Origin: Mucidula mucida
Taxonomy: Eukaryota > Basidiomycota > Agaricomycetes > Agaricales > Physalacriaceae
Direction: 5' to 3'
DNA length: 64,000 bases
Assembly (NCBI GenBank): GCA_015501055.1
Contig: JADNYV010000029.1
Coordinates: 124,001-188,000, forward strand
The notes under the pieces were generated by a model, which saw only the letters and a list, made by a program, of their open reading frames with translations, had not been told where the DNA came from and made no database searches. The translations under genes and the position numbers were made by a program. Position 1 is the first letter of the stretch. Every line of letters begins with the position of its first letter. Of this stretch, positions 42,851 to 54,857 are shown piece by piece.

Positions 42851-43542
42851 TCAATCACAAAGCTCAACTGATCCGAGAACATCCCATCCGCCCTCACGTA
42901 GGTGCTCGGCAATGGTATACCCTCCAATGAGGAGGCCCGGATTTTGCTGAAGCACCTCACTGGCGGAAAGACCATCCTCATCATCATCGCTTACAACGAG
43001 GTGAATCCGATCTTTTCCAGTAACCTCTATTTTGTATCGTAGGTCACTAGACAACGTGCCCATTCCACACTTGACGACTTCAGCAACAGCCGCGATTGAA
43101 GGCCATCCTACCGGCGGAAGACCTTCCTCGTTAAACAAGTCTTGCCAGCAGAGGCCAGACTTTACCGCAACAGGTCGGAGGGACTTGGTTGGAGAAGCAT
43201 TCTGCAGACGCATTCACTTAGCAGGTCGAATTCGACTGGGAGAGGACACAAACCGTCTCGATAGCAATGGGCATGACTCTCGCCCGAATATTGGCAACAA
43301 TAGTGCTGTATGACTGGAAGGCATCCTCTGAGTCGATATAGTAGTCACCGGTCTTCGCTGTGATCGAATTATCGTAGATTCTGAGCGTTTCTTTCGCCAC
43401 AGTATAGAGCGCCTGTGAAACGATGAACTGATGATCGCCATCCGCGAAAGTACACACATACTTGAAGGTCCTTTGGCCAGTCAACAACGGACACCATAGT
43501 GCCATGTTCAAGTTTCATCTTTGGCATCGACGAGGTTGCCAT
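42851..43542 (-). pseudogene. Truncated duplicate of the unknown gene at 45892-47184
   Basis: It starts at ATG 43542 (MATSSMPKMKLEHGTMVSVV) with the same exon plan as the full copy: an intron after DLQ (GTATGT..TTCACAG), exon 2 ALYTVAKETLRIYDNSITAK, a second intron, then exon 3 SPTKSLRPVAVKSGLCWQDL. Exon 3 follows the full copy to EHLREGGWD (42881), where homology stops and a few unrelated codons precede a stop at 42851. The exon 3 part is nearly identical at the DNA level, more so than exons 1-2. It lacks the C-terminal 205 or so residues, so it is probably non-functional. Confidence 0.75.
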
Positions 43543-43969
43543 GAATCAGAGGAAATAAGGTGAGTGTATAGAGGCAACGGACTAAATCATTGATAATCGT
43601 CACACCGATCAGGTCGAGTCACTCGGCCCGACTCTCCGAACTCCTTCCTAAAGCGGGCCACTTCTGCTTGTACCCGCAAGTGCTTCAATCACTTGTGCAG
43701 GTCTTATGAATCGATTTCGGTAGGGCTTTGAGACATAACCGGGCGATACGACTCTGATGGCGCATGCTAAGATATAGGAAGACAATCCCGTCACGGCGCT
43801 GATTGCTGGGATTGGGATAGAACTTCTTTCGACGAGACGCAGGAACAAGTTGGCGCGCAAAATCAGTACGAAAGAAAAGTTGAATACGTGGAATATTGAA
43901 GTCATGGTCAATGAAATCCTCGGGTATGTAGCTATCTAATCCTGGTGGACAAGCTTACCCATTTAGATT

Positions 43970-45309
43970 GATAGAAATTGTCCAAAGTATATTGCTGTTC
44001 AAGAACTCGACCCATATCCTGTCGCCGCTCAAGTCGCTGCCAGAAATATGAAGATGGAAGATTTATACCGCCTTTCCAGCGAGGTTCTCCCTCTTATTCA
44101 AAAGTCCGACACACTTTTCTTTGGCACGACTCACGACAGTCGCGCGCCTCTCTTTCCTTCCATGTTGGCATGAATAGTCACGGCGGTCGACCAGGTTTCG
44201 TAACGCATTCTCCCGTCTGATGGCCGCACTCCCAGATCATTCTGTTAACCGCATCTTTACGTCTCTTGGGAACATTGAGGCCACGCCTCTAGCTTCCCTC
44301 ACATTCCCATTTTTCACTACTGGCGACGTCTTATACGTTACTAGGCGCGCGCGAAATGTGAATGAAAAGGAGGAGGCGGGGAGGTTGATGTTCCATCACG
44401 ACAGACTCACCACTCTGTATGTGACCGGCGGGTATGTTTATATTCGGAATGCACGCCAACGTCTAGGCCCCGATGCGCAGTTGCGGTACGTACAGCCCCA
44501 AAGTTCGTTACCTCTGAGGAGATCCAGACGAATAGGAAGCTACTCGACCAGGATGCGGTCGACGCTACTCTGACTCGTATCCGGTTACATTCACCCACGT
44601 CAACGTTCTCGACCTCCGCTCGTCTGGACATGATACCAGGTCAAGTCATCATCTTAGATATCAAGTCCTTCATCGGTGTGCCCAAATACGCACATATGGC
44701 GCCAAGCAATCCCGTATCACTGAACGACGACCGAATACTAACGTGAACTGTCTCGAGATCCTCACCGACGGCTCTTTCAATAACAATGAAGTTGAAGCCT
44801 GGAGAGGCTGCGACAGGTGCTTTCCTTGCTTTTGCACAGAAGGCGCCGCCTGCGCTGTCGAAGGATATGAGCTGAAGTCGCCTATTCTGGGATTGACGGG
44901 CGATTTCAGCCTACGCTCGACTTTGGAGAAGAAGGCGCTCATGGTTGCGGGGAATAGGTGTCCCACCGTCCTTGACATGCTGAGGGATGAGACATTGTGG
45001 TGTTCCTTTCGACACGGAAACAGGCGGCAGCGTTGGTTCCTCTTCTCGTTGAGTCCTACGAGTTTAGGAGTGAAGTTGCGCGTGGTGGCATTTTCGTCGT
45101 CGGAAGAGACGCATCCGGTGGAGAATGACGGGTGCGTATGTGGTCGACTGACGATTGAGCTTCTCATGAATAGCAAAGACGAGAGTGGGATGGAAGGTCA
45201 GTTTCTTGTTTGTGGACCGGCTGGGACGCGGACTGTTGTGTTGTGGTGGATGGACTGGGAGGACGGTATACCGCTGGAGGAGATTGAGGTCGAGGGCTTT
45301 TATTGTTAG
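43970..45309 (+). pseudogene. PNPOx-like / FAD-NAD(P) reductase fusion protein, decayed
   Basis: Pieces in all three frames line up with a fungal fusion family (pyridoxamine-phosphate-oxidase-like domain followed by a ferredoxin-reductase module). They are NCPKYIAVQELDPYPVAAQV, LIQKSDTLFFGTTHDSRAPL, NSHGGRPGFVTHSP, RIFTSLGNIEATPLASLTF, TGGYVYIRNARQRLG, IPGQVIILDIKSFIGVPKYA, HMAPSNPVSLNDDRILT, LTGDFSLRSTLEKKALMVAG, DIVVFLSTRKQAAALVPLLV, and a C-terminal FLVCGPAGTRTVVL..EGFYC (stop 45309). The N-terminal part normally before NCPKY is missing. At least five frameshifts and one nonsense codon (TGA where TW is expected after RILT) are present. This is a clear pseudogene. Confidence 0.75.
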
Positions 45310-45891
45310 GTCCTCAAATACCGCTAGTACGGACTTTTTTCTTTGTTTTGCATGATCGTTCACTTACAGTCGTTCCAATAAAACCTTGCGGACGATCAGA
45401 CGAAGTGCCGAATATCACCGTAAATCCAGACAATTGTAAAGATTCTCATTGCGTCCTTAGTTTTTCTACAATATGCAGAAGCGTCGACGTCCGCCCCTAA
45501 CCGTCGCGTTTACGCCCAAGGAATGCATGTGCCTTCAATTTGTGCTTAATCGTTGAAAGGATATACTTACCGTGTCCTACATATCTGGTCGCTTATCTTA
45601 ATGATAAACTGCTCGCCGGCGAGAAGACTTTTTGGAAACGCCCCATTTAGCCAACCGTAGAGCTAGCAGCCAGTGGTAGGCTAGAAGTCGGAATCGCACA
45701 AAAACTGAATTCCAACCTTCATGGCAGTCGTACATCCTGAAGCCGCGCAATATAGTTACATCATGAAGCAGGAGAAGGTCAAGAAGTTGAAAGTCTCCTT
45801 TGACTAACTAGTGAATACAGCTGAATACAGAACAGCATAATAGGTACCAATTCGCTCTACAATCTTGTGGAAAGACCATTCCTCCACAAGT
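45310..45891. other. Intergenic, no gene recognised
   Basis: Lies between two convergent 3' ends. No coding or repeat features found. Confidence 0.45.
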
Positions 45892-47184
45892 TCACGGCTG
45901 TCCTGCTAGTGCAGCCCTGAATTGCGTGAAGGCACTAAATCCTTTGTTAGTCATATGTGTAGTCAAGTCCAAGATCACAGGTCGATGGATATTGGACTGC
46001 ATAGCGTAATTGATATAATCAGTGGCGTTCTTCTCTACGCCATAGTAATAGGCACCAGCAACAAGGCGACGCAGTAGGTCGGCATGGATGGATGCAATGG
46101 CATTGTCAAAGGGATAGGTCGAGATGTGGTCATGACTGTAGTGCAGGGTAACATCTGCATTGTGCTTACGACTGAGAAGCATCTCGAAAGTTGCGCGGGT
46201 ATCCCCAGTCACATAATTGAGGTACAGGATTTGGATGAAGTCCTCGCTTGAGGCAACTGCAGCAGCCCAACAGTACGCATTGCACAGACGAGCTATGACC
46301 TCCATAGCAAGTCTAGATAGCGAGACAGGCCCAGCTGCTTGAAGTTCCCGCAACTTTCTGGCAATGATGGTCCTCCAATAATACTCCGTATGCCCTTGGC
46401 CACATTGGGACGCAATGAAGGACTTCAAATCACCAGACAACCCGACGCTGCCTGTGGAAGAACCAGAATGAGAACGAATATGTCCCGCGCTGCCCAAATT
46501 CATCTCAACCAAGACGCATGCATCCCATCCGCCCTCACGTAGGTGCTCGGCAATAGTATACCCTCCAATGAGGAGGCCCGGATTTTGCTGAAGCACCTCA
46601 CTGGCGGAAAGACCATCCTCATCATCATCGCTTACAACGAGGTGAATCCGATCTTTTCCAGTAACCTCTATTTTGTATCGTAGGTCACTAGACAACGTGC
46701 CCATTCCACAATTGACGACCTCGGCAACAGCCGCGATTGAAGGCCATCCTACCGGCGGAAGACCCTCCTCGTTGAACAAGTCTTGCCAGCAGAGGCCAGA
46801 CTTTACCGCAACAGGTCGAACGGACTTGGTTGGAGAAGCAGCCTTCAAACGCATTCACTTGACAGGTCGATTTCGAGTGGAAGAGAAAACTGACCGTCTC
46901 GATAGTAATGGCCATGACTGTCGCCTGGATATTGGCAGCAATAGCGCTGTATGATTGAAAGGCATCCTCTGAGTCGATGTAGTAATCACCGGTCTTTGCT
47001 GTGATTGAATTATCGTAGATTCTGAGGGTTTCTTTCGCCACATTATAGAGAGCCTTTGACAACGGTAAGCTGTTAAATATCATCGGCGACAGCAGATACG
47101 TACTTGCAGGTCCTTCGGCCACTCTACAATGGACACCGTAGCGCCATGTTCGAGTTGCATCTTTGGCTTCGTCGACATGGCCAT
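45892..47184 (-). CDS. Unrecognised 396-aa protein (full copy of a tandem pair)
   Basis: Three exons, 47184-47104, 47053-46895 and 46842-45892, are all in phase. The start MAMSTKPKMQLEHGATVSIV was chosen because it aligns with the truncated copy. Exon 2 has ALYNVAKETLRIYDNSITAK. Exon 3 has PVAVKSGLCWQDLFNEEGLP, VTGKDRIHLVVSDDDEDGLS, LQQNPGLLIGGYTIAEHLRE, a Ser-rich hinge, and a helical C-terminal half (YWRTIIARKLRELQAAGPVS, YVTGDTRATFEMLLSRKH, YDYINYA-like segments). There is no signal peptide, membrane helix or enzyme motif that I can name. A second ATG two codons on (MSTKPK) is an alternative start. Function unknown. Confidence 0.65.
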
Positions 47185-47517
47185 GGAATCAGAGAAGTAA
47201 GGCGAATGCAAAGAGGTAAAGGACAAGGTCAAATGCTGTTAAATGTCAACGGTCACATCAATCAGGATGACTTGTCTTCGGCTGTGTCTGCCGGCGTTCC
47301 TGAAGGGACGAGCCGTGTAATCCTTCCTTCCTCCAGCAGACCAGGATTTGTTCTGAACGCACAGCGTCGGCACATATAGTTTCGCTGCCGCGCGCCGCTG
47401 CCTTCAACGTCCTGTATGTTTCCCAGTTATCTTTTGTCGAGTGGCCGATATATTGAAAACCCACCATACACCAAGGCGAGCGCAAGGTAAGGTTCATGTA
47501 TGCGATGCCGCCGAGAA

Positions 47518-48085
47518 TCATAGAAGTTGTGGGATGTGTCGCCACGATGGATAGTTTGAATAGCGGTAACCCTTTGCATACATCACCAAGATCAGGAAGA
47601 AAAACCCCCAAGAATGCTGAGATCTGAGAGTGAGCACTGCAATATCGTCTCCGGACGCGGTGACGATAGTTCCTTTGTAGGTTATAGCGCGTCGTGATTG
47701 AATTCTCCGCGAGAACAAAAACAAGTAAGAAGGCGACAGGAGGGATCGAGAAATGCGAAACATTACGAAAGGCCGCACGATGAAGAAATCAGTACCGAAT
47801 TGTACTTTGCCCGTCCCCAGCCCACCCGCTTCCATCCCCGATGCGCTTAAGAACACAACATGCTTCACGCCCTCGCGTATCGCCAGATCGATAAAGGGCT
47901 TCATCGGTCAGTCGCGGGAGGCGACACGAGATAGAGACTCTCGAGGTTGGGAGCCAGAGCAAAAGGGTTTTCAAAGGTATGCCAGTTGGGTAACACCTCT
48001 AAACGGCTCGGGAACAACGCCCTAAAAGGAGGTAATGTTAGCTGCCGAGAAGTGCCACCGATGATAATGATAGATAGACATTGAG
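47518..48085 (-). pseudogene. NmrA-like NAD(P)-binding reductase remnant
   Basis: Pieces in different frames are collinear with the NmrA-like family that includes agroclavine/festuclavine dehydrogenase-type enzymes: IIIIGGTSRQL (glycine-rich turn), GVVPEPFRGV, TFENPFALAPNLESLYLVSP, MKPFIDLAIREGVKHVVFLS, SASGMEAGGLGTGKVQFGTD and TIVTASGDDIA. Frames change at least three times and the C-terminal part is unrecognisable, so this is a pseudogene. It does not imply that ergot alkaloids are made; the family is broad. Confidence 0.6.
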
Positions 48086-49882
48086 ATGTAGGCTTGAATA
48101 CGAGGAACAGGCAGGCGTAGTCAGTCGAATAGACTCGAAACCTGTCTATGTTTACACTAAGCGAATTGGGCAGATGAGTAAGAGCGGGCGGTCTCCGAAG
48201 CAGAAGAAATGAAATACTGCGAGACAAAGTTTACGACAGTGATTTAAACGTGCAGCGCGACAAACGAAAGAATTGGGTAGGCATGCAATCCCTATGTTCC
48301 TTTCTTTCGGGCGCAATTTACTTGAGGCGGGCTTCCGCTTCGGCAGCGAACAGACTATGAGCACGTCAGCGCGTGATAATTTCAAAAAGAAACTCATTTG
48401 CTCAACCTTAGGTGCTCCCGACCTGTGCCCGCCGCGACTCGTCACCGCCTATTCTCCATTTTCCATCACGAGGTACAGTAGGGCACATTTGAGCTGTTTC
48501 CAGGAGGCCTTGTTCATTGCTGAAATGCACGAGATTGAAGTGGATGGTCCAGCAAAGGCGGGATGCGATAGGACAGTGGCAGAGGATGGGTCGGCGCTAG
48601 TACCGTCCAGGCTCAACGCTCTTTCCGATTTCGTGTAACGAGGCGAATAGCAAAGCGGATTCTGGAAATGAGCGGAACTCAGATGCGCCGCCAGTGTAAA
48701 GGACAAGCCGGGATTGCGCCTATGAGATCGAACGACATTATCTCGCTGGTTCCGTTCCAGCACGTCTAAGGAGATCAGCTATAGTACAAGCAGAGCTAGA
48801 GCCACTCACCTTGACCCTCATAGCATTTATAGCGCGTTCCATAATTTCAGCCTTTTCTTGTCTCGCCATCCTTCATATTCTCGCATTTTTTGACTCAAGT
48901 AATTGGCTTTGCGACCAAGTCATTGACGTTTGATAACCACAAGAAAGTAAACACGTCGAAATCGGTGTCGATGATCAAAGTCCTCTCCAAGACGGTGACC
49001 GGCATATGCCGGAATACCTTCCCTCCATCCCATCTCGTTACTACTCGAAATACGGTTAATTTTCTCTCGTGCCCCGTCGCAAAAATGTTGCTGTATACTG
49101 CAGCTCGTATTTTCTGAGGAGCGGGAGCTCACAGCCCGGCTCTCTCCTCGGTTGCAGTCTCTGGAGTCTATTACATTCACTCGCTCTATGGCGCTATGGA
49201 TATAGGCGTCAATCCTGCGTTTCGCACACCTCTAAGCCATATGGCATTCGCAGGACGCCCACCTTGATTATTCTTTTTCCGTCAACCAAGAATTCACGAT
49301 CTGTGGCGCCTACAGGCATGTTCCGCTCCTTGTTTCTCCACACTGGCACTGGAATTGGGTATGACCATATACTCTGAAGAACACGTAGCGAGCAACCAGG
49401 ATACAAGTTTCTCGGGGCCGCGCTTTGACACGGTCAACGACTTGAGGGATATCCTCCAAGTATTTTTTACAACGCTTTTGTCGCGCGGCAGCTTCAACAA
49501 GTGAATGCAGCACTACCGGCGGTGTGCACATTGCAGCGCGTACAAAGGTATCCCCGTCATGGCGCCCATAAGACATTCCACTTACAATTTTGATTAGCAG
49601 CAACTCATCGGCTGCACTCGACAAAGATGATAGAAACTATCTCTTACCAGTGCGCGTTGCCCTTTGTCAATGCGCATCATCTGCTGCTTGGGTAAGCATC
49701 GAGAAGCGTCCGCAGTACCACGCCATTCATGATTGTCCACAGGGCTAGCAGTTACCTCTTTCGAATGTGGACTTTGAACAATGGCTCGCTCTGTTTGTTC
49801 TGATTTGGCGTCTCAGCATCTACACGCTCTCATGCCCGTTATCTTCTTTCTTTCTGCCATAACTCGCTCTCAGTCGCCTCTT
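48086..49882. other. Intergenic, 1.8 kb, no confident gene
   Basis: Several frames of 60-120 codons on both strands, none with family features or good splice sites. The last 300 nt are presumably the F-box C promoter, though no clear TATA was found. Confidence 0.4.
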
Positions 49883-49955
49883 GTACGTCCTGTTCAATTC
49901 CTTGCTATTTCTGACTGACGAAATGACTAGATTCCAACTAAACTTGCCTGTCACG

Positions 49956-51728
49956 ATGTCCTCAACCACGACGTCGGCGCCATCACGCATCGTCGCGAGT
50001 AGAAATTCTTCACCCGACTCTACCTGGAAAGACGCTGAACATGTCGGGCCAGCTCTGACTTCCCCGACTTCTCCACTCTCCGCCGTCCAACGCTCCCTCA
50101 CCACAATTAAACACCTCATTCGGACCAATGATGCGCCATCATCCCAGGATGCCGCCATTATCTCTGAGTATTTGCGTCTTTTAGACGATCATATTTCACG
50201 ATTCCATCCCGTGTCGGATTTTGCCTTGACTGCCATCCCCCATAATTCTGCGACGCCATTGAATCAGTCTACATACATCGATGAGCAAATGCGTGCAAAT
50301 CTGCAGCATCTTCGAGAGCAAATCTGTTCCGTAAATTCCGCTGTCCGCCGAATGCCTCCAGAGATCTGGGAAGAGGTTTTTCTCTTCGTCCGTGCTCATA
50401 ACACACGGCTCGACGTCTTCGATCCGCGAGATCCTGTTCACATTATCGGCCAGGTGTGCCAACAATGGCGCCGCGCATCCCATTTCTATCCGTGGCTATG
50501 GTCTTCGATCCTCGTTGTTGTACCGATACTACGGGATATATCCGTTCGCACTGTGTGCCGCCTCCGCGAGGTGCTGGAGCGCTCTCGCCGCCTTCCACTG
50601 GACTTTGTGTTTAGATGCAATTATGCCTTCAGTGAAGACCTGCTTTCAATCCTGATGCAGACTTCGTCGAGGTGGCGATCCGCTGAGTTTTCAGCTATCA
50701 CAACCGATAATGCGCTCCTCCTCCAAAGTGTTCGTGGAAGCGTTCCACAACTGGAATCCCTGACTCTCCATTTGGAGCGTGGCGGATTTGAGTCTAGAGA
50801 CAAGATTTCTGCCTTTGAGATTGCGCCCAAGCTCACGCGGGTGGATTTGTGTTATATTCGGCTTAAGCAGGTGGTGTTGGGTCCGAGTGTGAAGCAGAAC
50901 ATTCGCCATCTGCGCGTCGGGAGTTATCCCAACAAGAGCACCCACAGGCCTTCATTCCTTAGGGTCCTGCGGGACTTTAACAATCTGACCAACGTGGATT
51001 TCTATTCCAGATCGGAGCTTGATGGTGCTATTTCACAGGAAGAGTTTATCGTCTTTGATTGCGCCCCCCGACGCGGTCACATTGGTATTCCCTGGACTGC
51101 GTTGCTGCCCCGCGAGGATACTTCTCGGACTGTGTACGAGAATATCAGGTCCCTTCGCATGGGTGATGAGAAGTGGCTGAGCTACATCGGGCTGCCTAAC
51201 CTCGTCAGCTTGGACGTTGGTTATGATGTTAGCCCGGTTCTCATACTCAATGAGCATTTGGTCCCCCGTGTTATCAGCCTCCTCCGACACTCGCAGTGTT
51301 CAAGCCTTGTCTCTCTCCACTTGCATGGTGCGCAGTGGGAGGAGGACTCGATGTCCATGCTGCTTGGGCTCGTCCCGGACCTGGAGACGCTGGCAATCTC
51401 GTCTGGGGGCCGGCCCAGCATCAACGACCAAATGTCTGTGTTGACGGACTTTCTGAGGGAGAAAGTGTGTATTCCGCGCTTGCAAACGCTGTGTATCAGC
51501 TTGTTTGCGAAGGAAACTCGGGAAGGCGCGGATTGGGAGTTTATTGGCAAGGCTTTTTTGGATATGGTTGGTATGCGGGCGGAGTTTGGTGCGTTGGAAG
51601 TGGTGAGGATGCGCGGGGAGTATGAGGTCTATGGGAGGGTTTTTCCTCGGTTGGGTGTTGAGGATAGGGCGCAGTGGGACGACTTGTGTGGGAGGGGGTT
51701 GATTGACGCGCATGTGGTGAAGTATTGA
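49956..51728 (+). CDS. F-box protein, family C
   Basis: A single coding exon of 590 residues starts at ATG 49956 (MSSTTTSAPSRIVASRNSSP). Upstream a 48-nt intron (GTACGT at 49883, GACTAG ending 49930) fits a 5'UTR intron and removes the more upstream in-frame ATG. A Ser/Thr-rich N-terminus and a short helix (MRANLQHLREQICSVNSAVR) precede the F-box (VRRMPPEIWEEVFLFV, about residues 128-143). The VCQQWRRASHFYPWLWSSIL block follows, then an LRR-like C-terminal region (LVSLHLHGAQWEEDSMSMLL). Organisation is like families A and B but the sequence is clearly different. The frame is intact. It is a probable SCF substrate receptor. Confidence 0.85.
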   Translation: MSSTTTSAPSRIVASRNSSPDSTWKDAEHVGPALTSPTSPLSAVQRSLTTIKHLIRTNDAPSSQDAAIISEYLRLLDDHISRFHPVSDFALTAIPHNSATPLNQSTYIDEQMRANLQHLREQICSVNSAVRRMPPEIWEEVFLFVRAHNTRLDVFDPRDPVHIIGQVCQQWRRASHFYPWLWSSILVVVPILRDISVRTVCRLREVLERSRRLPLDFVFRCNYAFSEDLLSILMQTSSRWRSAEFSAITTDNALLLQSVRGSVPQLESLTLHLERGGFESRDKISAFEIAPKLTRVDLCYIRLKQVVLGPSVKQNIRHLRVGSYPNKSTHRPSFLRVLRDFNNLTNVDFYSRSELDGAISQEEFIVFDCAPRRGHIGIPWTALLPREDTSRTVYENIRSLRMGDEKWLSYIGLPNLVSLDVGYDVSPVLILNEHLVPRVISLLRHSQCSSLVSLHLHGAQWEEDSMSMLLGLVPDLETLAISSGGRPSINDQMSVLTDFLREKVCIPRLQTLCISLFAKETREGADWEFIGKAFLDMVGMRAEFGALEVVRMRGEYEVYGRVFPRLGVEDRAQWDDLCGRGLIDAHVVKY

Positions 51729-53291
51729 TGTGGAGGGCTGCTATGTATTGGAGCATTGTGCGATGTGTATAACTATGTGCAGCAACTTAATCTTTCTTAC
51801 TCATGTCAAAGAGCAGTTTTGAACTCGAAAAACTCTGGAGACTTTCAGGCTGACCTGGGCTTATGGAGCTCTACTGATGACTTGCTGGGTTTCCTGAGGG
51901 TTGCTTAAACTAGCTGAATTTCAAAGAATATCATGTCGAGGCTCGTGCCGGTATGCGGGGATTTTCATGAGATCGATTCTCTGAGATGTGGCAAGGCCGG
52001 ATCGGCGTTTACCGGATGATTTTTGCCTTCCTCCACCATTCATTGTACACATCAACGGGATTGACTCTGAGTCGTCACCTCTCGCAACGCTCATAAGGCA
52101 TGCTCATCTCCATTCGCGTTTAACTATATACCAACAGGCCCCTCTCCAGAACGATCCAGACCAGTATCGACGCGAACACAAGCGCTCGATGCTCTCCGCC
52201 CCCTAATTGCCTGTCTCACGCTAATACGAGGCTAAATAAACGTACTCATGCACCTTCGACGCGAAACATTCAGCTCCTATCGTGAGCCTGCGCGCATGTC
52301 AGAGTGGGTTGCTTTTCGCCAGGACCGGTACGTAGTCGCGTATGTGTTGCCAAACTCTTCTACGATTTATTAGGCTGGAACTGGCTGCTCGCTGTGTGTC
52401 GGCTGGCTCTCCTCAAGGTTTCGAAGGCTTGATGTAAAGCGCCCCACACAACAAGAGAGGTCACTGTGTCGGATGGTCTGGGAAACTTTGCGGGTATTCA
52501 AAATTGCCAGTAACGCCTTCCTCGTTCGCTTTGTGTGATTGGTTGCTAACTATGTTTGCCAGGGGTCCTGGAAGGAACGAGCTGTTCAATATTTCGACAC
52601 CAGTAGAAGTGATTTCCTGGTACTAAATACTTGCTTTGCCCTTGATCTCTCAATATAAAGAGCGTCTGAGGTGTAGATGTTTCCGACACTCTCGGATCCT
52701 GAACTGTCGCTTTCACGCACGAAGAATAATTGAATAGGCTGATGCACCACCATCAAGGCGCTCTTCCTTACCTATAGGGCGCGGTCTAGGCTTCTTTGGG
52801 GACGCAATCATCATTACCTGGTCTGGGACTCAAAGTACTGGACCTTGACATCTTAATATCAGCGTACGTCCTATCAGTTCGCCGGTTTACTGATGTCAAA
52901 ACCAAGAACACTACTGCCGCGACTGAACAAAAGCGAATAATTGACGACCAAGACATGACTCTGCGCGTCCGCGTGCCCAACGACGCTTGTAGCTCGCTTG
53001 GCATTCCGAGCATATACTGTATGATCGCACCCCGCATTCCTGGAGAGTACGTGAGTAGTTCCTGAACATTGGACACGTCAATCTGCCATTTACTATCTGC
53101 AGAGTTCAGGAGAAAATGGGGTCGCGTGCTCTGTTACAGTTGCTCGGGATATACCTCAGTCTCGAGCCTTGAATACTTTAAAAGCTGAGGATTCTGTTCA
53201 AGAGATTCATCAGGACTCTCAAGTCTACTCTTTCAAGGTACTTGATATGCTCAGTTCCTTTAAATGACGATGGCGCTCATACTTGCCTAGT
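51729..53291. other. Intergenic, 1.6 kb, no confident gene
   Basis: A plus-strand frame at about 52796-53065 (MGTQSSLPGLGLKVLDLDIL) has mildly protein-like composition but no support. AT-rich ACTTTAAAAG near 53167 may belong to the promoter of the next gene. Confidence 0.35.
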
Positions 53292-54233
53292 ATGCTCGCT
53301 GTAACTCTTGCATTATTGCTACTCTCCCTAGCAGTGCCTCTGATCCTCGCCTTCGGCGAGACCTTGATCTGGGGGTTCAACGACCAATGGTTCTGCGAGG
53401 TGGCTAACGAGCCGACCACGCTTTACCAATTCGTCGATGCTACCGCTGTCAAAGAGTTTGCTCAGGCCATGACGGGCGGTAAAGACGCCGTCATTACGGC
53501 ACTGGATGCCGGTGATATCTTCACCACTCTCGACGGAAACTCAGGCGAACTGGTCTACACGCTTCTCTTCAGTACGGACTCGCTGTCGTACTGGACGGAC
53601 GAATACGTTGTCGTCAATGGCGCGGATCTCATGGACAAGATTGTTGATTTAGGGGAGTGGATGCTTGAGCTCTTAGCTGCCTACGGTGTGCATCTCTTTC
53701 GCATTTTTCTGGCCGATGCGCTGACCATAACGACGACAGCGAAAAATGTCACGACCAACTCTACAAGTAACGTCGCGGAGCCAGATTTTCAAATCCAGTT
53801 TGAAAACTTTTCTCCAACGAGCCTCCTCGTCGGCGAGTGGGAATGCGACATCGACGCCGTTCTGGGCACTATCATAACCTCGCCAAGCGGAATGTTGCAG
53901 TCGACAGGTGGCGTCGAGTCCCTTGCGTGGTACCAAACGCTGTCGGTCATCGCCGTAGATGGTGAAGGTTTCGTTGAATGGGTAGACCCTAACACGGGCT
54001 ACTGGTTCGGCGTCGACATTCATGTGCCCTACCAGATGTTTGGCATTAGAACTGCGCCCTATTACAGAGTTGCGTATGGGTTCCCCAATAATAGCTCGAA
54101 TGCGCACTTCTTCAAGCCTCCTGGAGGACCGTCAGCGGTGTATACGTTCCCTCAAGAGCTCGGGTATAATATTACCGTGAGGCCTGTGGCGGCGCATACG
54201 AGTTTATTCCTCACCGTCACGATCTCGCCTTGA
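53292..54233 (+). CDS. Intronless secreted protein, unrecognised
   Basis: ATG 53292 opens MLAVTLALLLLSLAVPLILA, a clear signal peptide, followed by FGETLIWGFNDQWFCEVANE. The mature part (about 290 residues) has only two evident cysteines (WFCEV and WECDID), which could pair. It has several N-glycosylation sites (NVT, NST, NNSS, NIT) and many beta-type stretches (FVEWVDPNTGYWFGVDIHVP, FPQELGYNITVRPVAAHTSL). No introns, unlike almost every other gene here. No family recognised; it is probably extracellular or wall-associated. Confidence 0.65.
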   Translation: MLAVTLALLLLSLAVPLILAFGETLIWGFNDQWFCEVANEPTTLYQFVDATAVKEFAQAMTGGKDAVITALDAGDIFTTLDGNSGELVYTLLFSTDSLSYWTDEYVVVNGADLMDKIVDLGEWMLELLAAYGVHLFRIFLADALTITTTAKNVTTNSTSNVAEPDFQIQFENFSPTSLLVGEWECDIDAVLGTIITSPSGMLQSTGGVESLAWYQTLSVIAVDGEGFVEWVDPNTGYWFGVDIHVPYQMFGIRTAPYYRVAYGFPNNSSNAHFFKPPGGPSAVYTFPQELGYNITVRPVAAHTSLFLTVTISP

Positions 54234-54857
54234 CGGGAACGTATGCGCCGAGACCGGGTTTCCTTCATCTATGACTCTTCGATAAGTAGTCATCGCTTCA
54301 GTAGGGATGCAATTGATTATTTCACGGTGGTTCAGTTCGTTCCTCGCCACTACAACTTCAGAAGGCACTTGATTGGGAATATTGAATTGACCCGCAGCCA
54401 ATGAACATCGGCATGACTTTCCATCGTGTTGAGAAGAGGATCTTGTTTTGCCAGCAAATGAGAGGTGTCCCTAAAAGGCATTGACCGCCAGCCGAGGGGC
54501 CCTAAACATAACACGAGCAAATCCGTTTTTTGATCTTCGACTGCCATGAGCGCCCCGAGTAGACCGTCGCCTTCTTCAGTTCTCTTCGCTCGCGGTGTGA
54601 TAGCGCGTCTAAAAACGTGGCACATAGATGCCCGCTAGTAGGAGACTCGATGATAGTCGACCGAGTATCTGGCGGACAACGATCCGATCGGCTTAGTTAG
54701 CGACTGGTGTCGATTCTGGTGTCAAGCATCGTACGTGAAATGTGTAATGATGCTGTCGTTCCGAATAGTATGCACCATGCTGTCGCAGCCGTTCTCATGT
54801 CCAATCATGCGGCTCAAACTGTACCCAATGCAATCTCTTGACCAAACTTCCCCCGCC
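54234..54857. other. Intergenic, upstream of the P450
   Basis: No coding content recognised. It includes the presumed P450 promoter, but no clear TATA box was identified. Confidence 0.4.

Noticed and set aside
47518..48085. Evidence for an ergot alkaloid gene cluster
   Set aside because: The remnant belongs to a broad NmrA-like reductase family, and no other pathway gene is nearby.
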